The notes below the pieces were generated by a model. It ran no database searches and was not told where the DNA came from. It saw nothing but the letters and a program-made list of their open reading frames with translations. Shown one piece after another: positions 37,573 through 48,456 of a stretch of DNA of 61,775 nt; within the stretch, counting starts at the first letter, position 1, and each line of letters begins with the position of its first letter. The translations under genes and the position numbers were made by a program. This DNA comes from Candidatus Planktophila sp. (lineage in GTDB: Bacteria; Actinomycetota; Actinomycetes; Nanopelagicales; Nanopelagicaceae), in the NCBI GenBank assembly GCA_009691145.1, contig SHVG01000002.1, positions 1 through 61,775 on the forward strand, given 5' to 3'.

Positions 37573-37789
37573 AGAAGAGCTCATAGCTACAGGTAGAATT
37601 TCGCCTGCACCATTGAAGTAATTCAGCGGTGACATCTCAGCACTGCCTTGGCCTAAAAAACCAGGTGAATCATCTCGGTCCGTTTATTCGGTCGATGAAT
37701 CTCAGTGCGACGGGCCCAACAAACGTTAGGCCACAACCGAGCGGGTTTTTTGCGGGTGCGCATTAAATCTATGAAGGAGTAAACCTGCC
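37573..37789 (+). promoter_or_regulatory. Long 5' leader of rpsB with several hairpins and a short T-tailed hairpin
   Basis: 217-nt non-coding gap; GCGGTG/CACTGC and GCACTG/CAGTGC alternative pairings; AACC-GAGCG-GGTT-TTTT at 37735..37751. Confidence 0.45.
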
Positions 37790-38611
37790 ATGGCAGTTGT
37801 AACAATGCGAGAGCTCCTCGACAGTGGAGTCCACTTCGGACACCAGACTCGTCGATGGAATCCAAAGATGAAGCGCTTCATTTTCACCGAGCGCAACGGC
37901 ATCTACATTATCGATATCCAGCAATCACTTGCGCTCATTGATAGTGCATATGAGTTCGTAAAGGACACGGTCGCCAAAGGCGGTCACATTTTATTTGTTG
38001 GAACAAAGAAGCAGGCACATGAGCCGATCATGCAGCAGGCTGCACGCGTTGGTATGCCAACCGTCACCGAGCGCTGGTTAGGTGGAATGCTTACTAACTT
38101 CCCAACTGTCTACAAGCGTGTTCAGCGCCTTAAGGAGCTAGAGGCTCTTGAGAACACCAATGATCTTCTTCTGACAAAGAAGGAGCTCTTAATGCTTCGT
38201 CGCGAACGCGAAAAACTATTTAAGAATCTTGATGGCATCCGTCACATGACGAAGTTGCCTTCAGCGATTTGGGTAGTCGATACCAAGAAAGAGCACTTAG
38301 CTGTTCAAGAGGCTAAGAAGCTAGGCATTCCAGTTATTGCCATCTTGGATACAAACTGCGATCCAGATGAAGTTGATTACAAGATTCCAGGTAACGATGA
38401 TGCAATCCGTTCAATCGCTCTGCTGACACGCGTTATCACCGATGCAATTGTTGCCGGTCTTGCCGCACGCTCTGCAAACGTCAAGGAAGAGGCAAAGTCT
38501 GATGCCCCAGCAGAAGTTGCAGCCGGTGAGCCAATGGCTGACTGGGAGAAAGAGATCGCTGCAGTATCCGAGCCATTAGTTGAAACCCCAGCGCCAGTAG
38601 AAGGAGAGTAA
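37790..38611 (+). CDS. rpsB: 30S ribosomal protein S2
   Basis: [32 protein letters not shown]. Confidence 0.97.
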   Translation: MAVVTMRELLDSGVHFGHQTRRWNPKMKRFIFTERNGIYIIDIQQSLALIDSAYEFVKDTVAKGGHILFVGTKKQAHEPIMQQAARVGMPTVTERWLGGMLTNFPTVYKRVQRLKELEALENTNDLLLTKKELLMLRREREKLFKNLDGIRHMTKLPSAIWVVDTKKEHLAVQEAKKLGIPVIAILDTNCDPDEVDYKIPGNDDAIRSIALLTRVITDAIVAGLAARSANVKEEAKSDAPAEVAAGEPMADWEKEIAAVSEPLVETPAPVEGE

Positions 38612-38616
38612 TTACT

Positions 38617-39447
38617 ATGGCTGCATATACAGCTGCCGATGTAAAGAGACTTCGCGAAACAACTGCTGCTGGAATGCTTGATTGCAAGAAGGCACTCGAT
38701 GAAGCAGAGGGCGATTACGACAAGGCCATTGATTTAATCCGTGTTAAGGGGCTCAAAGGAGTCACAAAGCGCGAAGGCCGCCTGACAACTAATGGTGCAG
38801 TTGTTGCAAAGGTTGAGGGCAACCTCGGCGTAATGCTCGAACTTAACTGCGAAACAGATTTCGTTGCCAAGGGCGATCGCTTTGTGGCTCTTGCCGATGA
38901 GCTTTTAGCTCATCTACAAAATGCGCAATCAGATTCAGTCGAAGCATTTCTTGCATCGACTATGGCCAACGCAAGCACTGTTCAATCAGTTGTTGATGAG
39001 GCTAATGCAATGCTGGGAGAGAAGATTGAAGTTCGCCGCATTGCAGTTCTAAAAGACTCACCAGTTGGCATTTACCTACACCGCACAAGTCCAGATTTGC
39101 CACCGCAGGTCGGCGTACTTGTTCAGTTAGCCAAAGAGGCAGGCGAAGTTGGAAAAGATATAGCCCAGCACATTGCAGCCTTTGCACCACAGTTCGTTAA
39201 CCGTGAAGATGTTCCTGCAGATCTGATTGAAAATGAGCGACGCATCGCCCACGAAACTGCGATTGAAGAGGGTAAGCCTGAGGCCTCCCTTCTAAAAATC
39301 GTTGAGGGTCGCGTCACTAGCTTCGTTAAGGAAGTCTCACTTATCGAGCAGTCATTTGCTAAAGATGCCAAGAAGACCGTTAAGCAGATTCTCGATGAGG
39401 CAGGAACGGCCGTTAAGGCCTTCCATCGCTTCCGCGTGGGTCAGTAA
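38617..39447 (+). CDS. tsf: Elongation factor Ts
   Basis: AADVKRLRETTAAGMLDCKKALDEAEGD. Confidence 0.97.
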   Translation: MAAYTAADVKRLRETTAAGMLDCKKALDEAEGDYDKAIDLIRVKGLKGVTKREGRLTTNGAVVAKVEGNLGVMLELNCETDFVAKGDRFVALADELLAHLQNAQSDSVEAFLASTMANASTVQSVVDEANAMLGEKIEVRRIAVLKDSPVGIYLHRTSPDLPPQVGVLVQLAKEAGEVGKDIAQHIAAFAPQFVNREDVPADLIENERRIAHETAIEEGKPEASLLKIVEGRVTSFVKEVSLIEQSFAKDAKKTVKQILDEAGTAVKAFHRFRVGQ

Positions 39448-39507
39448 GCTTCTAGGATCCAACGCCTAAGATTTAACTAACGAACTACTAGTTTAAAAGG
39501 AGTACTC

Positions 39508-40230
39508 ATGCCCGGTACACGAGGAGCATATCGGCGGGTGCTCCTTAAACTCTCTGGTGAAGTCTTTGGTGGCGCTAAAGGCATCGGTGTTGATCCCGAT
39601 GTTGTACAAGATATTGCAAAGCAGATCGCCGACGTTGCGCGTACTGGCGTACAAGTTGCCATAGTTGTCGGTGGCGGTAATTATTTCCGTGGTGCCGAGC
39701 TACAACAGCGGGGAATGGATCGCTCTCGCGCCGATTACATGGGAATGCTTGGAACGGTCATGAACTGTTTAGCACTCCAGGATTTTCTTGAAAAAGAGGG
39801 GATTCAAACCCGCGTACAGACTGCGATCACAATGGGCCAAGTCGCCGAGCCATATGTTCCACTGCGTGCGATCCGCCACCTAGAAAAGGGTCGCGTCGTA
39901 ATCTTTGGTGCAGGTGCTGGAATGCCGTACTTCACGACCGATACGGTTGCCGCCCAGCGCGCACTTGAAATTGGGGCAGAGGCTCTTCTTCTTGCAAAGA
40001 GTGGCGTCGATGGTGTCTACAGCGCAGATCCCAAGAAGGATGCAAAGGCTACTAAGTACGAGAGTATCTCTTACGACGATGTCTTATCGAAATCCCTAGC
40101 CGTGGCCGATGCAGCAGCCTTCGCCTTATGCCGCGAAAACAAACTACCGATAGTTGTCTTTGATTTGATGAAGAATGGAAATATTGGCCGTGCAGTGCGC
40201 GGTGAAATGATCGGAACCTTGGTCGCTTAA
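39508..40230 (+). CDS. pyrH: UMP kinase
   Basis: [14 protein letters not shown]...[10 protein letters not shown]...[14 protein letters not shown]. Confidence 0.96.
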   Translation: MPGTRGAYRRVLLKLSGEVFGGAKGIGVDPDVVQDIAKQIADVARTGVQVAIVVGGGNYFRGAELQQRGMDRSRADYMGMLGTVMNCLALQDFLEKEGIQTRVQTAITMGQVAEPYVPLRAIRHLEKGRVVIFGAGAGMPYFTTDTVAAQRALEIGAEALLLAKSGVDGVYSADPKKDAKATKYESISYDDVLSKSLAVADAAAFALCRENKLPIVVFDLMKNGNIGRAVRGEMIGTLVA

Positions 40231-40260
40231 GCGATTAAGGCCGGGAAAAAAGGAGCAACG

Positions 40261-40824
40261 ATGTCGGATGTAGCAAGCGTTCTTAAAGACGCTAATACCA
40301 GGATGAGCAAAGCGGTAGAAGTAGCAAAGGATGATTTTGCATCGATCCGAACCGGCCGTGCCCATCCATCTCTCTTTAATAAGATTATGGTCGACTACTA
40401 CGGCACCTATACAGCGCTCTCACAACTTGCATCCATTCAAGTTCCAGAGGTTCGCATGGCCACTATTGCCCCTTTCGATAAGAGCGCAATGCTCAATATT
40501 GAAAAGGCGATTCGGGACTCAGATCTAGGCGTAAACCCATCCAGTGATGGCTCCCTTATCCGCATCAACTTTCCGCAGCTAACCGAAGAGCGACGCAAGG
40601 AGTACATCAAGGTAGTAAAGAGCAAGGCCGAGGATTCAAAGATTTCTATGCGCAATATCCGCCGTGCAGCTAAAGAGGCGATTGAAAAGATGGAAAAAGA
40701 TGGCGATGTTGGTAAAGACGATGTATCACGCGGTGAAAAAGAGTTAGAGAAAATTACATCTGATCATGTAGCCAAAATCGATGAGATGTTTAAGCACAAG
40801 GAGACTGAACTCCTAGAAATCTAA
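40261..40824 (+). CDS. frr: Ribosome recycling factor
   Basis: ASIRTGRAHPSLFNKIMVDYYGT...INFPQLTEERRKEY. Confidence 0.96.
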   Translation: MSDVASVLKDANTRMSKAVEVAKDDFASIRTGRAHPSLFNKIMVDYYGTYTALSQLASIQVPEVRMATIAPFDKSAMLNIEKAIRDSDLGVNPSSDGSLIRINFPQLTEERRKEYIKVVKSKAEDSKISMRNIRRAAKEAIEKMEKDGDVGKDDVSRGEKELEKITSDHVAKIDEMFKHKETELLEI

Positions 40825-40838
40825 GGAGTTTTAACTCT

Positions 40839-41684
40839 ATGTCTGATATTCATTCGATAAACGAGGCGATCAATAAGCGGGCCGGGCGAAAGCTATTGCC
40901 CTCAATTGCCGTCTCCTTATCTCTAGTTGCCCTAATCTGGTTCGCCCTTGCCTACCACCGCGAAATCTTTGCCGTAGTCGTTGCCGTGGCAGTACTGCTG
41001 GGCATCCGCGAAATCGTGCGCGCCTTTAGTGCCGGCGGTATCTACATCTCGTCTGTGGGCTTAATGATCGCCGCCCTTGCACTCTCATATGCGACATGGA
41101 ACGGTGGGATAGCAGGCTTAGCTGTAGCAACGGCGATTGCGATTCCAGTTCTGCTTATTCAACTTTTGACTAAAGGCCCCGAAGGTTTTGTAGCCAGCGC
41201 AACGGCCACAACCTTTTCACTTCTCTACCTGCCTTTTCTCGGTGGGTTTTTAATTCTTCTAGGACGCACCAGCACTGGTTTAGAGCGTGTAATGACCTTC
41301 GTTGTCCTAGTGGGCTGCAACGACACTTTCGGTTACATCGTCGGCGTCTTAATAGGCAAGCATCCATTGGCACTAAAGATCTCACCTAAAAAGAGCTGGG
41401 AGGGTTTAATCGGCTCGCTCGTTTTCACCGTTATAGGTGGCATCCTGGCATTTAAATACATCATGGGGATGCACTGGTGGATTGGTGCAGTCGTTGGATT
41501 AATAATTGTCTTTACTGCAACATGTGGTGACTTAATTGAGAGCGCGATGAAGCGGGATTTAGCCCTTAAAGATATGGGCTCTCTACTGCCCGGTCATGGT
41601 GGCATGCTCGATCGCTTGGACTCTGTTTTAATCTCGGCACCAGCGCTATGGCTAGTCCTTGAGTTAGTGAAAGCTTGGTTATGA
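40839..41684 (+). CDS. cdsA: Phosphatidate cytidylyltransferase
   Basis: [17 protein letters not shown]...[35 protein letters not shown]. Confidence 0.95.
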   Translation: MSDIHSINEAINKRAGRKLLPSIAVSLSLVALIWFALAYHREIFAVVVAVAVLLGIREIVRAFSAGGIYISSVGLMIAALALSYATWNGGIAGLAVATAIAIPVLLIQLLTKGPEGFVASATATTFSLLYLPFLGGFLILLGRTSTGLERVMTFVVLVGCNDTFGYIVGVLIGKHPLALKISPKKSWEGLIGSLVFTVIGGILAFKYIMGMHWWIGAVVGLIIVFTATCGDLIESAMKRDLALKDMGSLLPGHGGMLDRLDSVLISAPALWLVLELVKAWL

Positions 41685-42802
41685 GCCTTCCTGAAATTAA
41701 ATTAGTCTTTGACGACCCCGTTCAGCGCAAGAAAGTACCTAAGCATTTAGCGGATTATTCACCCGAAGAGCGTCGTGATGTTGCAAAGGCGTTGGGTTTT
41801 CCGGCATTTAGAGCCACACAAGTTTCGACACATTATTTTGCGCATTTATCTGATGACCCACAGACGTGGAGCGATATCCCAGCGCAGATGCGCCAGAGTA
41901 TCGCCGATCAATTAACTCCAAAACTTATCGAGCTCGTGCGATCGGTCAGCTGTGATGCCGGCACGACTCGCAAAGATTTATGGAAGCTACATGATGGCGT
42001 CTTAGTTGAGAGCGTTTTAATGCGCTACACCGATCGCGTCACGGTATGTATCTCATCGCAAGCCGGCTGCGGCATGAACTGCCCATTCTGTGCAACGGGC
42101 CAAGCTGGATTAACACGTAATTTATCCGCGGGTGAAATTACCGAACAGATAGTTGCAGCAGCTCGTGCCTGCGCCAATGGCGAGTTACCGGGTGGTCCAA
42201 TCAGACTTTCCAACATAGTCTTTATGGGAATGGGTGAACCCCTTGCTAACTACAACGCCGTCATGCGCTCGGTGCGAAACATTACAGATCCAAATCCAGA
42301 TGGATTAGGCATTAGTGCGCGCTCGGTGACTGTTTCCACCGTAGGCCTAGTTAATGGAATTGAAAAACTTACCGAAGAGGGCATCGCAGTTACGTTGGCC
42401 GTCTCACTTCATACCCCCGATGACGAGCTGCGCGATACTTTGGTACCGATTAATTCGCGTTGGAATATTAAAGAGGTCTTGGCCGCAGCCGATGGATATG
42501 AAAAGCGCACGGGCCGGAGATATTCCATTGAATACGCCCTCATCCGCGACATTAATGATCAATCGTGGCGCTCGGATTTATTGGGGCGTCTGCTCAAGAA
42601 CCGTAACGCCCACGTCAACCTGATTCCCCTTAACCCCACCCCAGGATCGAAATGGACGGCATCTCGACGCGAAGATGAGGCCGAATTTGTTCGTATCTTG
42701 GAGAGTTACGGAGTCCCGGTAACGGTTCGAGATACACGTGGCCGCGAAATCGATGGGGCATGTGGCCAGTTAGCGGCGGCGGAAAAAACCAGAATCGACT
42801 AG
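41681..42802 (+). CDS. rlmN: 23S rRNA (adenine2503-C2)-methyltransferase RlmN
   Basis: Radical SAM [15 protein letters not shown] motif, [14 protein letters not shown] at 41681 in a 4-nt overlap with cdsA. Confidence 0.94.
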   Translation: MSLPEIKLVFDDPVQRKKVPKHLADYSPEERRDVAKALGFPAFRATQVSTHYFAHLSDDPQTWSDIPAQMRQSIADQLTPKLIELVRSVSCDAGTTRKDLWKLHDGVLVESVLMRYTDRVTVCISSQAGCGMNCPFCATGQAGLTRNLSAGEITEQIVAAARACANGELPGGPIRLSNIVFMGMGEPLANYNAVMRSVRNITDPNPDGLGISARSVTVSTVGLVNGIEKLTEEGIAVTLAVSLHTPDDELRDTLVPINSRWNIKEVLAAADGYEKRTGRRYSIEYALIRDINDQSWRSDLLGRLLKNRNAHVNLIPLNPTPGSKWTASRREDEAEFVRILESYGVPVTVRDTRGREIDGACGQLAAAEKTRID

Positions 42803-42835
42803 TTAGCTTTTGACTGAGTTGGTAGGCTCAATGCC

Positions 42836-44260
42836 ATGGAAAAGTTAACGAACTTCATAAATGGCAAGGCCGCAGAGAGCACCTCTGGCGAAACAACATC
42901 TCTCATTAATCCATCGACAGGTGCTGCGTATGCAACGGCGCCGAAATCAAATGCCGCCGATGTCGATGCTGCATTTAGCGCAGCAAGTAATGCATCTGCT
43001 GGTTGGCGCGATTCAACTCCATCACAGCGCCAACGCGCATTATTGAAAATCGCCGATGCAATTGAGGATCGCCAAGCACAAGTTATTGAGATTGAATGTC
43101 GCAATACTGGTAAGCCGATTTCATTAACAACCTCTGAAGAAGTTCCACCGATGGTCGATCAGATCCGCTTCTTTGCAGGAGCTGCCCGAAACCTCGAAGG
43201 CAAATCTGCCGGTGAATATATGCCGGGCATGACGTCGATGATTCGCCGCGAACCAATCGGTGTGATCGGGCAAGTTACTCCCTGGAACTATCCAATGATG
43301 ATGGCCGTTTGGAAATGGGCACCTGCAATTGCTGCGGGCAATACCGTTGTCTTAAAGCCAAGTGATACAACACCTGCATCAACTGTATGGATGGCAAAAG
43401 TTATGTCAGAGTTTTTACCGGCCGGTGTTTTCAACGTTGTATGTGGCGAGCGCGAAACAGGCCGCGCAGTTGTTGAACATAAGCGCCCCGACATGGTTTC
43501 AATTACAGGTTCAATTGCTGCCGGTATCCAAGTTGCCCAATCTGCAGCTACTCAGTTAAAGCGCGTTCATCTTGAGCTCGGTGGTAAAGCCCCCGTTGTC
43601 GTATTTGCCGATGCAGATTTGCCGTCCGCCGCTGAAGCTATAGCAGTTGCCGGTTATTTCAACGCCGGCCAAGACTGCACGGCAGCTACCCGCGTCATAG
43701 TCCAAGCGGCCGCCTACGATGATTTCGTAGCGCTTTTAACGGCGCAAGCAAAGGCCGTTGCCATTGGCGCACCCGATGAAGATGTATTCCTTGGCCCGGT
43801 CAATAACGCTAATCAATTAGCGCGCATTGCAGGCTTCTTAGAGCGCGTGCCATCTCATGCAACGGTGATGACGGGCGGGCGCGCCCTTGACCGTCCAGGC
43901 TTCTTCTTCCCGCCCACCGTTGTTGCAGATCTTCTCCAAGAGGATGAAATGATTCAAAGCGAAATCTTTGGTCCCGTAATTACCGTCCAAAAATTTAGCG
44001 ATGAGGCCGATGCCGTTACCAAGGCAAATGGCGTGGACTACGGCCTAGCCTCCAGCGTCTGGACTAAGGATCACGGCCGGGCGATGCGTATGGCCAAGGC
44101 CTTTGACTTCGGTTGCGTCTGGATTAATACTCATATCCCGATCGTTGCCGAAATGCCACATGGTGGCTTTAAACGCTCGGGCTATGGCAAGGATTTATCG
44201 GGCTATGGCTTTGAAGATTACACGCGAATAAAGCACGTCATGACTAATCTTGGGGCATAG
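42836..44260 (+). CDS. Aldehyde dehydrogenase, likely gamma-aminobutyraldehyde / betaine-aldehyde type
   Basis: VTPWNYPMMMAVWKWAPAIAAGNTVVLKPS, HLELGGKAPVVVFADAD, YFNAGQDCTAATR; context of polyamine genes. Confidence 0.88.
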   Translation: MEKLTNFINGKAAESTSGETTSLINPSTGAAYATAPKSNAADVDAAFSAASNASAGWRDSTPSQRQRALLKIADAIEDRQAQVIEIECRNTGKPISLTTSEEVPPMVDQIRFFAGAARNLEGKSAGEYMPGMTSMIRREPIGVIGQVTPWNYPMMMAVWKWAPAIAAGNTVVLKPSDTTPASTVWMAKVMSEFLPAGVFNVVCGERETGRAVVEHKRPDMVSITGSIAAGIQVAQSAATQLKRVHLELGGKAPVVVFADADLPSAAEAIAVAGYFNAGQDCTAATRVIVQAAAYDDFVALLTAQAKAVAIGAPDEDVFLGPVNNANQLARIAGFLERVPSHATVMTGGRALDRPGFFFPPTVVADLLQEDEMIQSEIFGPVITVQKFSDEADAVTKANGVDYGLASSVWTKDHGRAMRMAKAFDFGCVWINTHIPIVAEMPHGGFKRSGYGKDLSGYGFEDYTRIKHVMTNLGA

Positions 44261-44299
44261 TATTTGGCATCGACCTAACTACTAGAGGAGCACACCAGT

Positions 44300-45478
44300 A
44301 TGAGCGCACAACGACCACTCTCACCAGAGGCACGTTCAATTCTTAAGGCCGGCATCTCTCGCCGCGCGGTTCTTGCAGGTGCAGGCGGTGTGGGTGCAGC
44401 GGGCTTGCTGGCTGCATGTGGCGGTGGTGGTGGCGACAGTGCGACTGCTGAAAACTCAGTGCGCTGGGGCAACTGGCCGCTGTATTTAGATTTTGATGAA
44501 GAGAGCAAGACATATCCAACTCTTGAAAAGTTCAAGACACAAACTGGAATTGATGCGCAGTATTTTGAAGATTACAACGATAACGATGAATTCTTTGGAA
44601 AAGTTCAAGCTCAGCTAAAGCTCGGTGAAGATATTGGATACGACGTCGTCACACCAACTGACTGGATGGCCGCGCGCTGGATTCGTCTGGGCTATACACA
44701 GAAATTCGATTTAGCAAATATTCCAAACCATGTAAACATTCTCGACTCACTCAAATCTCCATCCTATGATCCAATGCGCGAATCTACGCTGACCTGGCAG
44801 GGCATCATGGCCGGCTTTGGTTGGAACACAGCGAAAAATCCAAAGGGAATTCATACACTCGATGAGCTCTTTGCCCCACAGAACAAGGGCAAGATCGTTG
44901 TCCTAACCGAGATGCGCGACACCATCGGAGTTATTCTCTTATCCCAGGGCGTCGATATTACTAAGGTGACTGAAGATCAATTCATGAACGCTGTTGACTT
45001 TATGGCCAAGAAGATTGCCGATGGCTGGATTCGTGGCGTCAAGGGTAATGAATACGCCGAGGATTTAACCTCGGGCGATGCAGCCGCTGTTATCGGTTGG
45101 TCTGGCGATATGTTCATTCTGGCCAGTGAAAACGAGGGCAAGTTTGACTTTGCAATTCCAGAGTCAGGCGGGACAATTTCAGGTGATAACTTGCTGATTC
45201 CTTCAACGGCGACTCCTGCTGGCAAGGCAAATGGCGAAAAGTTAATTAACTATTACTACGACCCAGTTGTAGCTGCCGAAGTCGCTGCCTACGTTAACTA
45301 TGTCTGCCCAGTAAAGGGTGCACAGGCTGAGATGGAAAAGATTGCACCAGAGCTTGCGACAAGTGAGTACATATTCCCAACCGAGAAGATGGCTTCACGT
45401 CTGCATGTATTCCGCTCGCTTACCCCAGATGAGGAAACTAAGTGGGCAGAGGCCTTCCAGCAGGCACAAGGCAACTAG
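44300..45478 (+). CDS. potD: Spermidine/putrescine-type ABC transporter substrate-binding lipoprotein (Tat-type signal)
   Basis: ISRRAVLAGAGGVGAAGLLAACGGGGG twin-Arg plus lipobox, then NWPLYLDFDEESKTYPTLEKFKTQTGI...YDVVTPTDWM. Confidence 0.85.
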   Translation: MSAQRPLSPEARSILKAGISRRAVLAGAGGVGAAGLLAACGGGGGDSATAENSVRWGNWPLYLDFDEESKTYPTLEKFKTQTGIDAQYFEDYNDNDEFFGKVQAQLKLGEDIGYDVVTPTDWMAARWIRLGYTQKFDLANIPNHVNILDSLKSPSYDPMRESTLTWQGIMAGFGWNTAKNPKGIHTLDELFAPQNKGKIVVLTEMRDTIGVILLSQGVDITKVTEDQFMNAVDFMAKKIADGWIRGVKGNEYAEDLTSGDAAAVIGWSGDMFILASENEGKFDFAIPESGGTISGDNLLIPSTATPAGKANGEKLINYYYDPVVAAEVAAYVNYVCPVKGAQAEMEKIAPELATSEYIFPTEKMASRLHVFRSLTPDEETKWAEAFQQAQGN

Positions 45479-45485
45479 GTAACTA

Positions 45486-46631
45486 GTGGCAATTGACCCA
45501 ATTCTTGCGCGCGGAGATTTACGTTTAACACGAATCACTAAGTCATACGGTGATTTCAAGGCCGTTGATGATTTAACTTTAACGATTCCTAAGGGATCTT
45601 TCTTTGCACTCCTTGGACCATCGGGCTGTGGCAAGACAACAACGCTTCGCATGGTTGCAGGTTTAGAAGAGCCAACCGTTGGCAGCATTCACTTGGGCGA
45701 TACCGACATCACAACAACGCGCCCATATCAACGCCCGATTAATACGGTCTTTCAAAACTATGCACTCTTCCCACACTTAACAATCTTTGAAAATATCGCA
45801 TTCGGCCTGCGCCGTCGCGGAATTAAAGATGTTAAAGAGCAGGTCGATAAAGTCCTTAACCTTGTTGAGCTTCCCCATTTGGCGCAGCGTAAGCCAACGC
45901 AGTTATCGGGTGGTCAACAACAGCGCATCGCACTTGCCCGCGCGATTGTTAATCGCCCCGCACTTCTCTTACTAGATGAGCCACTCGGTGCCCTTGATTT
46001 AAAGCTTCGCCGCCAGATGCAGATCGAACTCAAATGGATCCAGCGTGAAGTCGGGCTCACTTTCGTGCACGTAACCCACGATCAAGAAGAGGCCATGACA
46101 ATGGCCGACACGATCGCCGTTATGAATGAGGGCAAGATCGAGCAGATGGGTACTCCAGCTGATTTATATGATGATCCAGAGACGGCTTTTGTCGCTAACT
46201 TTTTGGGTCAATCAAATCTGATTAAGGGAAAAATCGATGGCAATGATGGCGATAGCGTAGTTATCAATCTCTTTGGCCAGAAGATCTCGATGCCAAAGGC
46301 CCGTAGCCACGCCGTTGATAGCTCGCTCTATGCCGGTATTCGCCCCGAGAAATTCCGTATTACTCGCACTGGTTCGGCCTTTCGTGGCAACACATTAACT
46401 GGCGGGCGCGTTGAAGATGTTTCCTACATCGGCGTGAGTACTCAGTACGTCGTTGCAATGCCATGGGGACAGGAGCTCATGGTCTTCGAGCAAAATGACG
46501 ATGGCGTACCACCATTTAATAAGGGTGAAGAAGTTGTTATCTCATGGGAGCCAAGCTTTACATTTGGCCTTCGCGGAGATGAAGATATCGAGGCCGGTAC
46601 TGAAGTAAATCCAGAGGAAACGCCAGAGTAA
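45486..46631 (+). CDS. potA: Spermidine/putrescine-type ABC transporter ATPase
   Basis: GPSGCGKTTTLRMVAG, LSGGQQQRIALARAIV, TOBE region. Confidence 0.92.
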   Translation: MAIDPILARGDLRLTRITKSYGDFKAVDDLTLTIPKGSFFALLGPSGCGKTTTLRMVAGLEEPTVGSIHLGDTDITTTRPYQRPINTVFQNYALFPHLTIFENIAFGLRRRGIKDVKEQVDKVLNLVELPHLAQRKPTQLSGGQQQRIALARAIVNRPALLLLDEPLGALDLKLRRQMQIELKWIQREVGLTFVHVTHDQEEAMTMADTIAVMNEGKIEQMGTPADLYDDPETAFVANFLGQSNLIKGKIDGNDGDSVVINLFGQKISMPKARSHAVDSSLYAGIRPEKFRITRTGSAFRGNTLTGGRVEDVSYIGVSTQYVVAMPWGQELMVFEQNDDGVPPFNKGEEVVISWEPSFTFGLRGDEDIEAGTEVNPEETPE

Positions 46632-47491
46632 TGAGCATTACCGTGCCAAAGGTACGTGTTCCATACCTGTTGTTGTTTCCAGGTTTTGCATTTCTCTTTA
46701 CCTTCTTTATCCTACCCATTGTCAACTTAGCGCAAACCTCCACACAGAGTCCGATAGCTGGAGGAGATACAGGTCAGTACGAACAGAGATTTGCCTTTAG
46801 CAACTATGTCAACGCATTTTTAGAAAACCGCGAACAGTTTGCCCGCTCATTTGTCTATGCAACTCTAGCTACAGTATTTGCACTAGCGATTGCATATCCT
46901 CTGGCCTATGCCATTGCATTTAAATCTGGAAAGTTTAAAAATATTCTTCTCGTCTTAGTTGTTGCACCATTTTTTACCTCGTTTTTGCTGCGTACCATCG
47001 CCTGGAAACAGATCTTGGGCGAAGAAGGCTTTCTCGTTCCAACACTTCGAAACCTGCATTTGTTAGGGCAGCAGACCACAATTACATCGACTTCCATCGC
47101 CGTTGTCGCCGGTATGACCTATAACTTTTTACCCTTTATGACCCTGCCCTTGTATGCATCCCTTGAGCGCATTGATCCACGCACTATTGAGGCATCTGGT
47201 GATTTGTATGCAAATGGTCTAACGACTTTTCGCAGAGTTACTGTGCCGCTATCACTTCCTGGCGTCGTTGCAGGAACTTTGCTTACCTTTATCCCAGCAG
47301 CAGGTGACTATGTCAATGCTGCGATTCTCGGTAGCCCCAATACAAAGATGATCGGAAACGTCATCGAGTCGCGCTACTTTAAAATCGTTGATTATCCAAC
47401 GGCAGCTGCGCTCTCATTTACCTTAATGGCCGCGATTCTCATTCTTGTAACGCTCTATATCCGCAAGGCCGGAACAGAGGAGTTGGTATGA
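46631..47491 (+). CDS. potB: Spermidine/putrescine-type ABC transporter permease
   Basis: 6-TM permease; EASGDLYANGLTTFRRVTVPLSLPGVVAG EAA loop. Confidence 0.9.
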   Translation: MSITVPKVRVPYLLLFPGFAFLFTFFILPIVNLAQTSTQSPIAGGDTGQYEQRFAFSNYVNAFLENREQFARSFVYATLATVFALAIAYPLAYAIAFKSGKFKNILLVLVVAPFFTSFLLRTIAWKQILGEEGFLVPTLRNLHLLGQQTTITSTSIAVVAGMTYNFLPFMTLPLYASLERIDPRTIEASGDLYANGLTTFRRVTVPLSLPGVVAGTLLTFIPAAGDYVNAAILGSPNTKMIGNVIESRYFKIVDYPTAAALSFTLMAAILILVTLYIRKAGTEELV

Positions 47492-48324
47492 GCACAAAGA
47501 TTAAAGATGCCACCATTCCAACAATCCCATTTAAGGCACGTTTATCCCGCTGGTTTGGTCGCAACCTTCTGCGCATCTACATGATCTTTGGCTTCTCCTA
47601 CCTCTTTATCCCAGTTGCCTACACCTTCGCATTTTCATTTAATGACTCTGGAAAGAGTAACCTCATCTGGAAAGGTTTTACGCTAGATAATTGGCAGAAC
47701 CCGTGTGGCGCCCCACAGATCTGTAACGCCCTTGGAAACTCGATTAAAATCGGTTTACTGGCAACAACTTTTGCAACAATCCTTGGCACAATGATCGCCT
47801 TTGCAATTGGGCGATATCAATTCAAAGGCCGCTCAAGCTCTAACTTACTTATCTTTTTACCTATGGCAACACCAGAGATTGTTCTTGGTGCATCACTGCT
47901 CTCACTCTTTTTAGTTTTTAAAATTAATCCAGGTTTTTGGCCAACGGTTATCGCCCACGTCATGTTCTGTATCTCATTTGTTGTCGTGACCGTTAAGGCC
48001 CGTATCGCAAGTCTTGATCCACGACTAGAACAAGCTGCGATGGATTTGTATGCCAACGAGCTCGAAACTTTTCGCCGCGTAACCTTGCCATTAGTCGCCC
48101 CCGGAATCGCAGGGGCGGCGTTATTGGCCTTCTCACTCTCATTCGATGACTTTATTATTACTAACTTTAATTCTGGAACGTTGATTACTTTTCCGAAGTT
48201 CGTTTATGTGGCCGCTGCACGTGGTATCCCAGCACAGGCAAATGTCATCGGTTCTTCCATGTTTTTCTTGGCTTTAGCCATCGTTATAGCGGGCCAGTTA
48301 GTAAATCGTAAAAAAGCACGCTAA
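47488..48324 (+). CDS. potC: Spermidine/putrescine-type ABC transporter permease
   Basis: EAA loop EQAAMDLYANELETFRRVTLPLVAPGIAGA; ATGA overlap with potB. Confidence 0.9.
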   Translation: MSTKIKDATIPTIPFKARLSRWFGRNLLRIYMIFGFSYLFIPVAYTFAFSFNDSGKSNLIWKGFTLDNWQNPCGAPQICNALGNSIKIGLLATTFATILGTMIAFAIGRYQFKGRSSSNLLIFLPMATPEIVLGASLLSLFLVFKINPGFWPTVIAHVMFCISFVVVTVKARIASLDPRLEQAAMDLYANELETFRRVTLPLVAPGIAGAALLAFSLSFDDFIITNFNSGTLITFPKFVYVAAARGIPAQANVIGSSMFFLALAIVIAGQLVNRKKAR

Positions 48325-48456
48325 AGTGCGCTCATAGCCATAGCGAACTACAGGTTGTTAAAAGAAAGCCTGCGTTATGGGGTTAGGTTCCGGAGGACCC
48401 GGGCCGACTCATAGTTGTGATTGAAGGGGTGATTCCGGTTAAGGCCGGATAGCACG
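48325..48456 (+). ncRNA. Candidate structured leader / riboswitch-like element (unassigned class)
   Basis: 132-nt non-coding gap; hairpin A 48338-48380 (CCATAGCG/CGTTATGG, inner CAGG/CCTG), competing hairpin B 48375-48414 (TTATGGG/CTCATAG, inner GGTTC-CGGA-GGACC), hairpin C 48434-48449 (TCCGG/CCGGA). Confidence 0.4.

Noticed and set aside
48375-48450. Guanidine-I (ykkC) riboswitch assignment for the potC-oxidoreductase gap
   Set aside because: Only loose resemblance in order of segments; canonical GGUCCGAGAG and ACACGG motifs are not present, so class left unassigned
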